From HKST-UBA178 sp965223815 (GTDB lineage: Bacteria; Pseudomonadota; Gammaproteobacteria; Chromatiales; Chromatiaceae), in assembly GCA_965223815.1 (NCBI GenBank), contig OZ245019.1:1674001-1738000 (forward strand): DNA of 64,000 nt, written 5' to 3'. The position numbers and the translations under genes were made by a program. Each line of letters opens with the position of its first letter. Position 1 is the first letter of the stretch. The notes beneath the pieces were generated by a model, which saw nothing but the letters and a program-made list of their open reading frames with translations, was not told where the DNA came from and ran no database searches. Positions 25,922 to 35,363 of the stretch are shown in pieces.

Positions 25922-27214
25922 ATGAAATTGACGACCCCCACGCGAAAGCTTGCTGCGGCCGTATCTTTGGTGACGCTGTTGAGCGTGAGCACGTTTGCGC
26001 AGGCTGCCGAAACTATCAAGGTCGGCATCCTGCACTCGCTCTCTGGCACCATGGCCATTTCCGAAACCACCCTCAAAGACACAATGCTTATGCTCATAGA
26101 AGAGCAAAACAAAAAGGGGGGGCTGTTGGGAAAGCAGCTGGAACCGGTGGTTGTCGATCCTGCTTCCAATTGGCCGCTGTTCGCGGAGAAGGCGCGCGAG
26201 CTGATATCCAAGGAGGGGGTCGATGCGATCTTCGGTTGCTGGACTTCCGTTTCCCGCAAGTCGGTACTCCCGGTAGTGGAAGAGCTTAATGTACCGCTGT
26301 TCTACCCGGTGCAGTACGAAGGTGAAGAATCCTCCAAATATGTCTACTACACCGGAGCTGCGCCTAACCAGCAGGCGATTCCAGCTGTCGATTATCTCAT
26401 GAACCAGGGTGTTCAGCGCTGGGTCCTGGCGGGTACCGACTATGTATACCCGCGGACCACCAACAAGATTCTCGAAGCCTACCTCAAAGACAAAGGTGTA
26501 GCGGCTGCGGACATTATGATCAACTACACGCCTTTCGGACATGCCGACTGGCAAACCATTGTGGCCGATATTAAGAAGTTTGGCACCGCCGGCAAAAAGA
26601 CTGCGGTGGTATCCACTATCAACGGTGATGCCAATGTGCCTTTTTACAAGGAACTCGGCAACCAGGGAGTTTCTGCAGACGCTATTCCGGTCGTCGCTTT
26701 CTCCGTGGGTGAAGAGGAGCTTTCCGGTATCGATACCAAACCGCTGGTTGGCCACCTCGCTGCATGGAACTACTTTATGAGCGTAGATGCCGATGTCAAC
26801 GAAGAATTCATAGAGAGCTGGCACAAGTTCATCAAGAGCGAAGATCGGGTGACCAATGATCCGATGGAAGCACACTATATCGGCTTCAACATGTGGATCG
26901 AAGCGGTCAAGAAAGCGGGTACCACTGATCCAGAAGCGGTTTCGGAGGCCATCATCGGTGTTACCGTACCGAATCTTTCCGGCGGTGTATCCGCAATGAT
27001 GCCCAATCACCATGTGACCAAGCCGGTATTGATCGGCGAGATACAGGAAGATGGGCAGTTCGACATCGTGTGGCAGACTTCCGGGCTGGTAGCCGGTGAC
27101 GCTTGGTCTGATTTCCTGCCGGGATCCAAGGACCTGATCTCCGACTGGCGTAGACCGCTTGAATGCGGCAACTACAATGTCAAGACTGCCAAGTGCTCCG
27201 GTCAGAATTTCTGA
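25922..27214 (+). CDS. urtA: urea ABC transporter, periplasmic binding protein
   Basis: High-affinity urea-binding protein, 430 aa, the family length. A signal peptide is clear (KLAAAVSLVTLLSVSTFAQA-A). The mature start ETIKVGILHSLSGTMAISE and the block DAIFGCWTSVSRKSVLPV with QYEGEESS are UrtA hallmarks. The ribosome site is ACAGGAGACT. It is the first gene of a urea uptake and hydrolysis cluster, behind a sigma-54-type promoter. A strong hairpin follows the gene and may raise its message level over the rest. Confidence 0.95.
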   Translation: MKLTTPTRKLAAAVSLVTLLSVSTFAQAAETIKVGILHSLSGTMAISETTLKDTMLMLIEEQNKKGGLLGKQLEPVVVDPASNWPLFAEKARELISKEGVDAIFGCWTSVSRKSVLPVVEELNVPLFYPVQYEGEESSKYVYYTGAAPNQQAIPAVDYLMNQGVQRWVLAGTDYVYPRTTNKILEAYLKDKGVAAADIMINYTPFGHADWQTIVADIKKFGTAGKKTAVVSTINGDANVPFYKELGNQGVSADAIPVVAFSVGEEELSGIDTKPLVGHLAAWNYFMSVDADVNEEFIESWHKFIKSEDRVTNDPMEAHYIGFNMWIEAVKKAGTTDPEAVSEAIIGVTVPNLSGGVSAMMPNHHVTKPVLIGEIQEDGQFDIVWQTSGLVAGDAWSDFLPGSKDLISDWRRPLECGNYNVKTAKCSGQNF

Positions 27215-27242
27215 ACCGAACCCTCAACGTTTGACAACATCT

Positions 27243-27280
27243 GGCCGGTAGTGGGGGCAGTTCTGTCCCTGCTGCCGGCC
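27243..27280 (+). other. long mRNA hairpin between urtA and urtB
   Basis: GGCCGG (27243-27248) pairs with CCGGCC (27275-27280). Pairing continues inward with a few G-T wobbles through GGG/CCC to a loop near 27260-27263, giving about 17 bp. No T tract follows, so full termination is unlikely. Such hairpins after a binding-protein gene often protect the 3' end of its message or attenuate downstream genes. Confidence 0.6.
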
Positions 27281-27297
27281 AACTTCAAGAATTAATA

Positions 27298-28905
27298 ATG
27301 ATGAGATTTCTGAGTGCACTATTGTTGTGCCTGCTGATATTGCCGGTGCAGGCCGCCAGGGTGAATACCGGTGACCCCGCGCTGGACACTGTTTTCGACG
27401 CTTTGGCTGGCAGGGACTTCGCCGCCAAAGAGCGCGCGCTGAATCAGCTTGCTACCTCCGACCACGAGCAGCGCTTTGTGCTGATACAAGGCATTATGGA
27501 GGGTAAGCTACGTATTCACAAAAAGAGCAAGCGATTGGTCTGGGCTGAAAAGAAAGGCCGCAGCTACCTGGCCTCCGATGCGCTGAGCGGCGAATCTTTG
27601 GGTGAGTTTAAAAATCGTAAACTGAAAAAAATCTCCATCAACAACCAACTGCGCCGAGTGATCAAGGGGATCATCGCCGCGCGTGATTTAGATAGCGAAA
27701 ATCCCGAGCTTCGCCTCCAGGCGGTTGAGGCAATGTTTGCCAATCCCTCTGCTGAGCAGATCGAAATCCTGACGCCGCGGCTTGCTGAAGAAAGCGACCA
27801 ACAGATTAGAGAAGCGATGGCACTGGTGGTATCACTTGCCAATCTGGACTCTGAAGATGCCGCAGTCCGCCTGCGGGCGGTCAGCGGAGTAAGTGACAGC
27901 CTGGAACCAGCTGTTCGTCAGCGGCTCACAGAGATGGCTAATGCGGATACCGATCCCGAGGTCAGGAAAGCGGCGGCATCCAGCTTACGTATGATAGAGG
28001 ATAGGGTGGCATTGTTCGGTCGCCTGGAAACTCTGTTTTTCGGTCTTAGCCTTGGCTCTGTACTGGTGTTAGCGGCGATCGGTCTGGCGATCACCTTTGG
28101 TGTGATGGGGGTGATCAACATGGCCCACGGCGAGTTGATTATGCTCGGCGCCTACACTACCTACCTGATACAGCAGCTAATGCCCGACTCCACAGGCTTG
28201 TCGTTGCTGTTGTCCATACCGGCGGCCTTTATAGTCTCGGGGATTGTAGGTATTGCCATCGAGCGGGGCGTAATCCGTTATCTTTATGGGCGCCCCCTGG
28301 AAACCCTGTTGGCCACCTTCGGCGTCAGCCTTATCCTGCAACAGCTTGTACGCACCCTGATATCGCCGCAAAACGTACCGGTCTCCAACCCCGAATTCAT
28401 GAGCGGCTTCTGGCAGATAAATAGTGTCTTGGCACTCACCTATAATCGCCTCTACATCATCCTATTCTGCATGTTGGTGTTTGCGGCCTTATTCATAATT
28501 CTAAAGCGCACCCGCCTCGGCCTGCAGGTGCGAGCAGTATCCCAGAACCGAGCCATGGCTCGCGCTATGGGGGTGCATTCATCACGTGTGGATGCGTTGA
28601 CCTTCGGATTGGGATCCGGCATTGCCGGGGTGGCGGGTGTCGCCCTGTCGCAACTGACCAACGTCGGCCCCAACCTGGGGCAGTCATATATCGTCGACAG
28701 CTTCATGGTGGTGGTGTTCGGCGGCGTGGGTAACCTCTGGGGTACACTGATCGGCGGCGTCGGCCTGGGGATAGCCAATAAGTTCATGGAGCCTTGGGCC
28801 GGTGCGGTGATGGCCAAAATACTCATATTGGTGATTGTTATCTTATTTATTCAGAAACGGCCACGGGGACTGTTCCCGCAGAAGGGCCGTGCGGCGGAGG
28901 GCTGA
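27298..28905 (+). CDS. urtB: urea ABC transporter, permease UrtB
   Basis: 535-aa inner-membrane permease of the branched-chain-amino-acid (LivH) type. A signal-like N-terminus (LLCLLILPVQAA) leads a periplasmic, HEAT-like extension of about 220 residues (LDSENPELRLQAVEAMFANP, LDSEDAAVRLRAVSGVSD), characteristic of UrtB. The permease core begins near LSLGSVLVLAAIGLAITFGVMG and includes MAHGELIMLGAYTTY. It pairs with UrtC to form the channel for urea. Confidence 0.93.
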   Translation: MMRFLSALLLCLLILPVQAARVNTGDPALDTVFDALAGRDFAAKERALNQLATSDHEQRFVLIQGIMEGKLRIHKKSKRLVWAEKKGRSYLASDALSGESLGEFKNRKLKKISINNQLRRVIKGIIAARDLDSENPELRLQAVEAMFANPSAEQIEILTPRLAEESDQQIREAMALVVSLANLDSEDAAVRLRAVSGVSDSLEPAVRQRLTEMANADTDPEVRKAAASSLRMIEDRVALFGRLETLFFGLSLGSVLVLAAIGLAITFGVMGVINMAHGELIMLGAYTTYLIQQLMPDSTGLSLLLSIPAAFIVSGIVGIAIERGVIRYLYGRPLETLLATFGVSLILQQLVRTLISPQNVPVSNPEFMSGFWQINSVLALTYNRLYIILFCMLVFAALFIILKRTRLGLQVRAVSQNRAMARAMGVHSSRVDALTFGLGSGIAGVAGVALSQLTNVGPNLGQSYIVDSFMVVVFGGVGNLWGTLIGGVGLGIANKFMEPWAGAVMAKILILVIVILFIQKRPRGLFPQKGRAAEG

Positions 28906-28908
28906 TCG

Positions 28909-29994
28909 ATGTTTATCCTCCGAATCCTGCAAGGTGATCGTGGCAGTCAGGTTTTTATGCTGATACTGCTGGCTGTTTTGTGTGTAGTGCCGATCCTGGC
29001 GGGCTTGCAGGAAGACCATCCGCTGCATATCGGTTCCTATACGGTGACTTTGCTTGGCAAGTATCTCACTTATGCATTACTCGCGGTAGCAGTGGACCTG
29101 GTTTGGGGTTACCTGGGTATCCTCAGTCTTGGGCATGCAGCGTTCTTCGCACTGGGTGGTTATGCCATGGGCATGTATCTGATGCGGCAGATCGGTGACC
29201 GGGGTGTTTACGGCAATCCGGAACTACCCGATTTTATGGTATTTCTAAACTGGCAGGAACTGCCGTGGTTCTGGCAGGGAATGGATCAATTCTGGTTTGC
29301 CATGATCATGGTGATCTTGGCACCTGGTCTATTGGCTTTCATATTTGGTTGGTTTGCCTTTCGTTCGCGAGTCACCGGTGTCTATCTCTCCATTATTACC
29401 CAGGCGTTGACATATGCTCTGATGCTGGCATTTTTCCGCAACGAGATGGGCTTCGGAGGCAACAATGGCCTTACCGACTTCAAGGATATACTGGGCTTCG
29501 CTCTGCAGTCCGACGCTACCCGTATGGGCCTTTTTATCGCTTCCGGTATTGCCCTGGCTATTGGATATCTTGCCTGCCGGGCGATAGTGAAATCACGGCT
29601 TGGCAGGGTAGCGGTGGCTATCCGAGATGCCGAAGATCGTACCCGCTTCGTCGGCTACAAAGTGGAAAGCATTAAATTAGCCATTTTCACCTTCTCAGCT
29701 GTGCTGGCGGGTGTTGCAGGGGCACTCTATGTGCCCCAGGTCGGCATCATCAATCCCAGTGAATTTCAGCCACTCAACTCCATCGAGGTCGTGGTGTGGG
29801 TGGCCATAGGCGGGCGGGCGACGTTGTACGGGGCAGTGATCGGCGCACTTGGTGTCAATTATGCCAAGTCCTGGTTCACCGGGGCTCTACCGGATGCCTG
29901 GCTTTTCGTCCTTGGTGCGCTGTTTGTTTTTGTTACGCTGTTGCTGCCCAGAGGTATTGCGGGACTGGTTCGCCGCAAGGAGGGAGCTAGATGA
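28909..29994 (+). CDS. urtC: urea ABC transporter, permease UrtC
   Basis: 361-aa LivM-type permease, the second channel subunit. Family blocks: DLVWGYLGILSLGHAAFFALGGYAMGM (seen as WGYLGILSLGHAAFFALGG), NNGLTDFKDILGF and VGIINPSEFQPLNSIEVVVW. It starts 3 bp after urtB and ends in an ATGA overlap with urtD, so the permease and ATPase genes are translationally coupled. Confidence 0.93.
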   Translation: MFILRILQGDRGSQVFMLILLAVLCVVPILAGLQEDHPLHIGSYTVTLLGKYLTYALLAVAVDLVWGYLGILSLGHAAFFALGGYAMGMYLMRQIGDRGVYGNPELPDFMVFLNWQELPWFWQGMDQFWFAMIMVILAPGLLAFIFGWFAFRSRVTGVYLSIITQALTYALMLAFFRNEMGFGGNNGLTDFKDILGFALQSDATRMGLFIASGIALAIGYLACRAIVKSRLGRVAVAIRDAEDRTRFVGYKVESIKLAIFTFSAVLAGVAGALYVPQVGIINPSEFQPLNSIEVVVWVAIGGRATLYGAVIGALGVNYAKSWFTGALPDAWLFVLGALFVFVTLLLPRGIAGLVRRKEGAR

Positions 29995-30806
29995 GTACGC
30001 CTCTGCTGCAACGTGACCGGGTCTTCGATTTCATGATACCTAGAGAGGTCGACAACCTCGACCTGTCGCACGGTACACTGCTGTATATGGAGGATGTATC
30101 GGTTTCCTTCGATGGCTTCAAGGCCATCGATAACTTGAACTTCTACGTGGATGTAGGTGAGCTGCGTGCGGTAATCGGTCCAAACGGGGCGGGTAAGACT
30201 ACCATGATGGACATTATTACCGGTAAAACCCGGCCCGACACCGGTACCTGTTGGTTTGGCCAGCGCATGAATTTGCTGCGCATGGATGAACCGGAAATAG
30301 CCCAGGCAGGCATAGGCCGCAAGTTTCAGAAGCCCACGGTATTCGAGTACCACACAGTTTACGAGAACCTTGAGCTGTCGATGAGCGGTCCCAAGTCGGT
30401 CTGGCCAACGCTGATCGCACACTTATCGGCTGAACAGCGCGATTCTATCGACAAAGTTCTGGGTATTATCTCTCTCAAAGACGAGGCCTATCATGTCGCG
30501 GGGTCATTGTCCCACGGCCAGAAGCAGTGGCTGGAGATCGGCATGCTGCTGATGCAGAACCCCCTGATGTTGCTGGTCGACGAGCCGGCGGCGGGAATGA
30601 CACACCAGGAAATGGATCGAACCGTGGAATTGCTGACTTCATTGGCAGGTGAGCACTCGGTGATAGTAGTTGAACATGACATGGATTTCGTGCGGGCACT
30701 GAATTCGAGTGTCACCGTGTTGCATCAGGGCAGTGTGCTCGCCGAAGGCAGCATGGACCAAGTGCAGAACGATCCGCAGGTCATCGAGGTATATCTCGGG
30801 GAATGA
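29991..30806 (+). CDS. urtD: urea ABC transporter, ATPase UrtD
   Basis: 271-aa ATP-binding subunit of the LivG type. Walker A is GPNGAGKTTMMD, the ABC signature LSHGQKQWLEIGM (His in place of the second Gly, usual for UrtD) and Walker B LMLLVDEPAAGMT; the H-loop is VVEHDMDFV. An N-terminal stretch of about 35 residues precedes the domain. ATGA overlaps link it to urtC and urtE. Confidence 0.93.
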   Translation: MSTPLLQRDRVFDFMIPREVDNLDLSHGTLLYMEDVSVSFDGFKAIDNLNFYVDVGELRAVIGPNGAGKTTMMDIITGKTRPDTGTCWFGQRMNLLRMDEPEIAQAGIGRKFQKPTVFEYHTVYENLELSMSGPKSVWPTLIAHLSAEQRDSIDKVLGIISLKDEAYHVAGSLSHGQKQWLEIGMLLMQNPLMLLVDEPAAGMTHQEMDRTVELLTSLAGEHSVIVVEHDMDFVRALNSSVTVLHQGSVLAEGSMDQVQNDPQVIEVYLGE

Positions 30807-31504
30807 ACATGTTGAATGTCAAAAAGCTCAACCAATTCTACGGAGAGTCTCACACACTCTGGGACTTGGATCTGGAGGTCCCAAAGCGCAGGTGCACCGT
30901 GCTCATGGGACGTAACGGTGTGGGCAAGACGACGCTATTGCAGTGCATAATGGGGCTTGCACCCACAGGTTCCGGAGAAATTATCTACGGCGATATACCC
31001 ATCCATAAACGCAATGCTGAGTCGCGTGCCCCGATGGGGCTGGCCTATGTACCACAGGGACGGCAGATTTTTCCTCTACTCAGCGTGGATGAGAACCTGC
31101 GCATTGGATTACCAGCCCGCAGTGATGGGCTCAAAGAGATACCCGAATTCATTTTCGAACTCTTTCCGGTACTCAGGGAGATGCTCGGGCGCCGCGGTGG
31201 CGATTTGTCAGGTGGTCAGCAGCAGCAGCTGGCAATTGCCCGCGCCCTGGTTACCGACCCGCAACTGCTCATTCTCGATGAGCCTACAGAGGGCATTCAG
31301 CCAAATATCGTGGCCATGATCGGCGATATCATCCGCAAGCTGATCGAGGATATTGACCTGACCGTGTTGCTGGTGGAGCAGAAGCTGCCGTTTGCACGCC
31401 GGGTGGGCGACAATTTCGTGATACTCGATAGGGGCAGGGCGGTGGCCAACGGCGAGATGTCGGATTTGAATGATCAGTTAATTAAACAATACCTGACCGT
31501 ATAA
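30803..31504 (+). CDS. urtE: urea ABC transporter, ATPase UrtE
   Basis: 233-aa ATP-binding subunit of the LivF type, forming the second half of the ATPase dimer with UrtD. Walker A is GRNGVGKTTLLQ, the signature LSGGQQQQLAIARAL and Walker B LLILDEPTEGIQ, where EGIQPNIV is typical of UrtE. Starts in an ATGA overlap with urtD. Confidence 0.93.
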   Translation: MNMLNVKKLNQFYGESHTLWDLDLEVPKRRCTVLMGRNGVGKTTLLQCIMGLAPTGSGEIIYGDIPIHKRNAESRAPMGLAYVPQGRQIFPLLSVDENLRIGLPARSDGLKEIPEFIFELFPVLREMLGRRGGDLSGGQQQQLAIARALVTDPQLLILDEPTEGIQPNIVAMIGDIIRKLIEDIDLTVLLVEQKLPFARRVGDNFVILDRGRAVANGEMSDLNDQLIKQYLTV

Positions 31505-31515
31505 ATGGGAGAGTA

Positions 31516-31689
31516 ATGAACAAGGGCTTTTGGATAATCGCGATGGCCTGGCTGTTGAGTAGCCGGGCTCAGGCGCACGTAAGTGACGCCATTGGCATAA
31601 CCCACGGCAGTGAGCACTTGTGGCTGCTGTTGGCGCTGGTAACCGTCGGTGTGGTGCTGGGACCTCTACTAAAGAGTCGCAACGAGTAG
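31516..31689 (+). CDS. 57-aa exported or membrane protein between urtE and ureD
   Basis: Small protein with an N-terminal signal (FWIIAMAWLLSSRAQA), a short polar stretch with two His (HVSDAIGITHGSEH) and a C-terminal membrane helix (LWLLLALVTVGVVLGPLL). A GGGAGAG ribosome site and positions 11 bp after urtE and 11 bp before ureD make it a likely cistron of the urea operon. The His-containing segment would face the periplasm, so metal or urea handling is conceivable, but no family is recognised with certainty. Confidence 0.6.
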   Translation: MNKGFWIIAMAWLLSSRAQAHVSDAIGITHGSEHLWLLLALVTVGVVLGPLLKSRNE

Positions 31690-31700
31690 TGGGCTTACCC

Positions 31701-32531
31701 ATGATCCAGACAACGCCGCAAACCGAAGGTTGGTCGGCGCGGCTACGATTGGGATTTCGAACAGGTGCGGGGAAGACCCTGCTGGCGTTGCGAGAAAGAG
31801 AGGGCCCACTTGCGGTACAAAGACCATTCTACCCTGAAGGGGAAACCTGTCATGTCTATCTGCTGCATCCGCCAGGCGGCGTGGTGGGTGGGGATTATCT
31901 GCAGATAGATACCACTCTCGAGGAGGGTAGCAAGGCTCTGATTACTACTCCGGGGGCGACCAAATTCTATCGCAGCGCCGCCAGCCGGGCTCAACAGGTG
32001 CAACACCTTCGTGTGGAAGATGACGCCAGCCTGGAGTGGTTGCCACAGGAGAATATTTTCTTTCCCGGTGCCGAGGTTGGGCTGCACACACGTGTCGATT
32101 TGCAGGGTGGCGCACGGTTGGCCCTATGGGAGATACACTGCCTGGGACGCCCGGTCATAGCAGAACTTTTCGACGAGGGGCAGGTGGACTCCCGCCTGGA
32201 ACTCTGGCGCGATGGAGAACCTTTGCTGCTCGAGCGTTTACGGATAGATGCGCAAAGCTTGCAGCGGATTGCGTTGCTGGGTGGCAGGCCCGTTACAGGC
32301 ACGGCCGTGTTCAGCCATGCGGGGGAGTCGCAGCTGCAAGATGTGCGTAGCGAGATCGGATACGAAACCGACGGTGTGATCGGCGCAACCCTGATTGGTG
32401 ACCTGCTGATTTTGCGCTACCTAGGTGATTCTACCGAGCAGGCAAAAAAACTATTTACCCACATCTGGAGCCTAGTGCGTGAGCCGTTGCTCAAGCGTTC
32501 GGCAAGCACGCCGCGCATCTGGAAAACTTAG
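31701..32531 (+). CDS. ureD: urease accessory protein UreD
   Basis: 276-aa chaperone that binds apo-urease and receives nickel-loaded UreG/UreF for active-site assembly. Family blocks: FYPEGETCHVYLLHPPGGVVGGD, seen as HVYLLHPPGGVVGGDYL, then TTPGATKFYRS and WLPQENIFF. The ATG at 31701 (MIQTTPQTEG) is chosen because longer in-frame extensions lie inside the preceding small gene. It opens the urease part of the cluster. Confidence 0.92.
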   Translation: MIQTTPQTEGWSARLRLGFRTGAGKTLLALREREGPLAVQRPFYPEGETCHVYLLHPPGGVVGGDYLQIDTTLEEGSKALITTPGATKFYRSAASRAQQVQHLRVEDDASLEWLPQENIFFPGAEVGLHTRVDLQGGARLALWEIHCLGRPVIAELFDEGQVDSRLELWRDGEPLLLERLRIDAQSLQRIALLGGRPVTGTAVFSHAGESQLQDVRSEIGYETDGVIGATLIGDLLILRYLGDSTEQAKKLFTHIWSLVREPLLKRSASTPRIWKT

Positions 32532-32542
32532 AGAAAAACGCT

Positions 32543-32845
32543 ATGGAACTGTCACCCAGAGAAAAAGACAAGCTGATGATATTCACCGCCGCTTTGCTTG
32601 CCGAGCGGCGTAAAGCCAAGGGATTGAAATTGAACTACCCCGAGGCGATTGCCCTGATCAGCGCCGAGATAATGGAGGGTGCGCGCGAAGGCAAGAGTGT
32701 GGCCGAACTGATGGATTACGGCCGCAGTCTGCTGGGGCGTGAGGAGGTGATGGAGGGCGTGCCGGAGATGATTCATGACGTGCAGGTTGAAGCCACTTTT
32801 CCAGATGGCACCAAGCTGGTTACCGTTCACGATCCAATTATTTGA
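32543..32845 (+). CDS. ureA: urease gamma subunit
   Basis: 100-aa small urease subunit with the family start MELSPREKDKLMIFTAALL and the blocks LNYPEAIALISAEIMEGAR and EGVPEMIHDVQVEATFPDGT (ends HDPII). It assembles with UreB and UreC into the urea-hydrolysing enzyme. Confidence 0.96.
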   Translation: MELSPREKDKLMIFTAALLAERRKAKGLKLNYPEAIALISAEIMEGAREGKSVAELMDYGRSLLGREEVMEGVPEMIHDVQVEATFPDGTKLVTVHDPII

Positions 32846-32857
32846 GGGAGCAGCTCC

Positions 32858-33166
32858 ATGATTCCAGGTGAGGTAATCGTTGCAGAGGGAAAGATCGAAC
32901 TCAATTCAGGGCGCCGGACACTGACTCTATCGGTCGCCAACAAGGGTGATCGTCCGATCCAGGTTGGCTCCCACTACCACTTCTATGAAACCAATCCAGC
33001 GCTCGAGTTCGAGCGTAAGAGAAGCCGTGGTTTTCGACTTAACATCGCAGCGGGTACGGCGGTGCGTTTTGAACCGGGACAGACTAGGGAAGTGGAGCTG
33101 GTGGCTTACGCCGGAGACCGCAGAGTATACGGATTCAATGGCAGAATTATGGGGGAGCTGGATTGA
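32858..33166 (+). CDS. ureB: urease beta subunit
   Basis: 102-aa urease subunit beginning MIPGEVIVAEG, with VANKGDRPIQVGSHYHFYE and the C-terminal RRVYGFNGRIMGELD. A GGGAG-type ribosome site precedes it. Its stop TGA shares its last base with the ureC ATG (TGATG). Confidence 0.96.
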   Translation: MIPGEVIVAEGKIELNSGRRTLTLSVANKGDRPIQVGSHYHFYETNPALEFERKRSRGFRLNIAAGTAVRFEPGQTREVELVAYAGDRRVYGFNGRIMGELD

Positions 33167-34881
33167 TGGCGACGATCGACAGACAGGCCTATGCAGAGAT
33201 GTATGGCCCCACCACCGGTGATCGTGTGCGCTTGGCGGATACGCAGCTATTCATCCAGGTCGAGGATGATAAAACGAGCTACGGTGACGAAGTGAAATTT
33301 GGCGGTGGCAAGGTGATACGCGACGGTATGGGTCAGGGACAGGCCTGTGCCGATGAGGTGGTGGACCTGGTAATAACCAATGCTCTGATTCTCGACTGGT
33401 GGGGAATCATCAAGGCGGACGTCGGAATCAAGAACGGCCGTATCTCCGGTATCGGTAAAGCGGGCAATCCGGATGTGCAGCCGGGCGTAGATATTGTGGT
33501 GGGCCCCGGAACTGAAGCGCTAGCCGGAGAGGGACAGATCTTGACCGCCGGCGGTATCGATTCACATATTCACTTTATCTGTCCGCAACAGATCGAAGAG
33601 GCGTTAATGTCGGGTGTGACCACTATGCTCGGTGGGGGCACTGGGCCGGCCACGGGCACCAACGCCACAACTTGTACTCCGGGACCGTGGAATATTCATC
33701 GTATGCTTGAAGCGGCCGAAGCGCTGCCGATGAACCTCGGTTATCTCGGAAAGGGTAATGCCTCGCTCCCGGAGCCGCTGTTGGAGCAAGTCAATGCGGG
33801 TGCCATCGGGTTAAAACTGCATGAAGACTGGGGTACCACGCCAGCGACCATCGACAACTGCCTGACCGTGGCTGAGAGTGAGGATGTTCAGGTAGCGATC
33901 CATACCGATACGCTCAATGAGTCGGGCTTCGTCGAGCATACCCTTGCGGCAATGAAAGGTCGCACCATCCACACCTACCATACCGAGGGTGCCGGCGGTG
34001 GCCACGCACCTGACATCATCAAGGCAGCAGGCTACCGCCACGTATTGCCGTCTTCGACCAATCCGACGCGCCCCTACACGGTCAACACTGTTGATGAGCA
34101 TCTCGATATGCTGATGGTGTGCCATCACCTGTCGCCGTCGATTGCCGAGGACGTGGCCTTCGCGGAGTCCCGTATTCGCCGAGAGACTATTGCCGCCGAG
34201 GATATTCTCCATGACCTAGGCGCATTTTCGATGATCGCCTCTGACTCCCAAGCGATGGGGAGGGTTGGCGAAGTCATTATGCGAACTTGGCAGACCGCGC
34301 ACAAGATGAAGGTACAGCGCGGCAGTCTGTCGGCTGGCGATAAGGGCGATCCGGCGGAGCATGACAATCTGCGCGCCAAACGTTACATAGCCAAATACAC
34401 CATCAATCCGGCGCTGGCACACGGTATCGCCCATGAGGTGGGCTCGGTGGAGGTTGGCAAACTCGCCGACCTGGTGCTATGGAAACCGGCTTTCTTCGGC
34501 ACCAAGCCGAGCCTTATACTCAAGGGTGGCATGATCGCCGCCGCGCCGATGGGAGACCCCAACGCCTCCATTCCCACGCCACAGCCTGCGCATTATCGCT
34601 ATATGTTTGGCGCCCTTGGCGGTGCGCGGGCCGCTACCCGCATGACTTTCCTATCCCAAGCAGGATACAAGGCGGGTGTTCACGAGCGCTTAGGCCTGAA
34701 GTCACTGCTGGGCGTGGTACAGGATTGCCGCAGCGTCAGCAAGCAGGACATGGTGCTGAACAGTTGGATGCCAACCATTGAAGTCGACTCGCAGACTTAC
34801 GAAGTTCGCGCTGATGGCGAATTGCTGAAGTGTGAGCCGGTAGACGAGTTGCCGATGGCGCAACGATACTTCCTGTTCTAA
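33166..34881 (+). CDS. ureC: urease alpha subunit (catalytic)
   Basis: 571-aa nickel amidohydrolase that splits urea to ammonia and carbamate. Nickel and catalytic ligands fall at the classical positions: His134 and His136 (IDSHIHFI), the carbamylated Lys217 (GLKLHEDWG), and the active-site flap His in MVCHHLSPS. The ATG at 33166 is chosen over TTG at 33163 because it gives these standard residue numbers and a TGATG overlap with ureB. No lesion is visible, so urease activity is expected. Confidence 0.96.
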   Translation: MATIDRQAYAEMYGPTTGDRVRLADTQLFIQVEDDKTSYGDEVKFGGGKVIRDGMGQGQACADEVVDLVITNALILDWWGIIKADVGIKNGRISGIGKAGNPDVQPGVDIVVGPGTEALAGEGQILTAGGIDSHIHFICPQQIEEALMSGVTTMLGGGTGPATGTNATTCTPGPWNIHRMLEAAEALPMNLGYLGKGNASLPEPLLEQVNAGAIGLKLHEDWGTTPATIDNCLTVAESEDVQVAIHTDTLNESGFVEHTLAAMKGRTIHTYHTEGAGGGHAPDIIKAAGYRHVLPSSTNPTRPYTVNTVDEHLDMLMVCHHLSPSIAEDVAFAESRIRRETIAAEDILHDLGAFSMIASDSQAMGRVGEVIMRTWQTAHKMKVQRGSLSAGDKGDPAEHDNLRAKRYIAKYTINPALAHGIAHEVGSVEVGKLADLVLWKPAFFGTKPSLILKGGMIAAAPMGDPNASIPTPQPAHYRYMFGALGGARAATRMTFLSQAGYKAGVHERLGLKSLLGVVQDCRSVSKQDMVLNSWMPTIEVDSQTYEVRADGELLKCEPVDELPMAQRYFLF

Positions 34882-34892
34882 GGAGGCCCGGT

Positions 34893-35363
34893 ATGTTGCG
34901 CATAGTCGAACGAATTGACAGCGGCGAACCGGTGGTGACGCTGACCCTGCCGCTGGAGTTGCGCGTTAAAGCCCGGCTGCGAGTTACCCTGGATGACGGC
35001 CGCGATGGGGGCCTGTTCCTCGACCGTGGTCCTATCCTGCGCGGCGGAGACCTGTTGTTGTGCGAGGATGGCAGCGTAGTGCGAGTGGTGGCAGCGGCGG
35101 AGTCGGTTTCTGTAGTTAAGACAGGAAATGCGCTGCTACTGGCGCGAGCTTGTTACCATTTGGGTAATCGCCACACCCCGTTGCAAATCCTTGAGGGTGA
35201 AATACGTTACCGGCACGATCACGTGCTCGACGAGATGCTGCAGCTATTGGGAATGAAAGCGGTAGTTGCGCAATTGCCGTTCGAACCTGAATCTGGGGCG
35301 TATGGCGAACACGGTAGTGATCACGCCTACGGCCATTCCCATGGGCATGCCCATGTTCTCTAA
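34893..35363 (+). CDS. ureE: urease nickel metallochaperone UreE
   Basis: 156-aa protein that delivers nickel during urease maturation. The core shows ARACYHLGNRHTPLQI and YRHDHVLDEML, containing the family nickel site. The C-terminus is His-rich (HGSDHAYGHSHGHAHVL), a metal-binding tail. Its 3' end overlaps the likely ureF start. Confidence 0.93.
   Translation: MLRIVERIDSGEPVVTLTLPLELRVKARLRVTLDDGRDGGLFLDRGPILRGGDLLLCEDGSVVRVVAAAESVSVVKTGNALLLARACYHLGNRHTPLQILEGEIRYRHDHVLDEMLQLLGMKAVVAQLPFEPESGAYGEHGSDHAYGHSHGHAHVL

Noticed and set aside
35266..35352. Longer UreF N-terminus inside ureE
   Set aside because: The extra residues lie within the ureE frame and do not resemble UreF; the family start fits the later ATGs.
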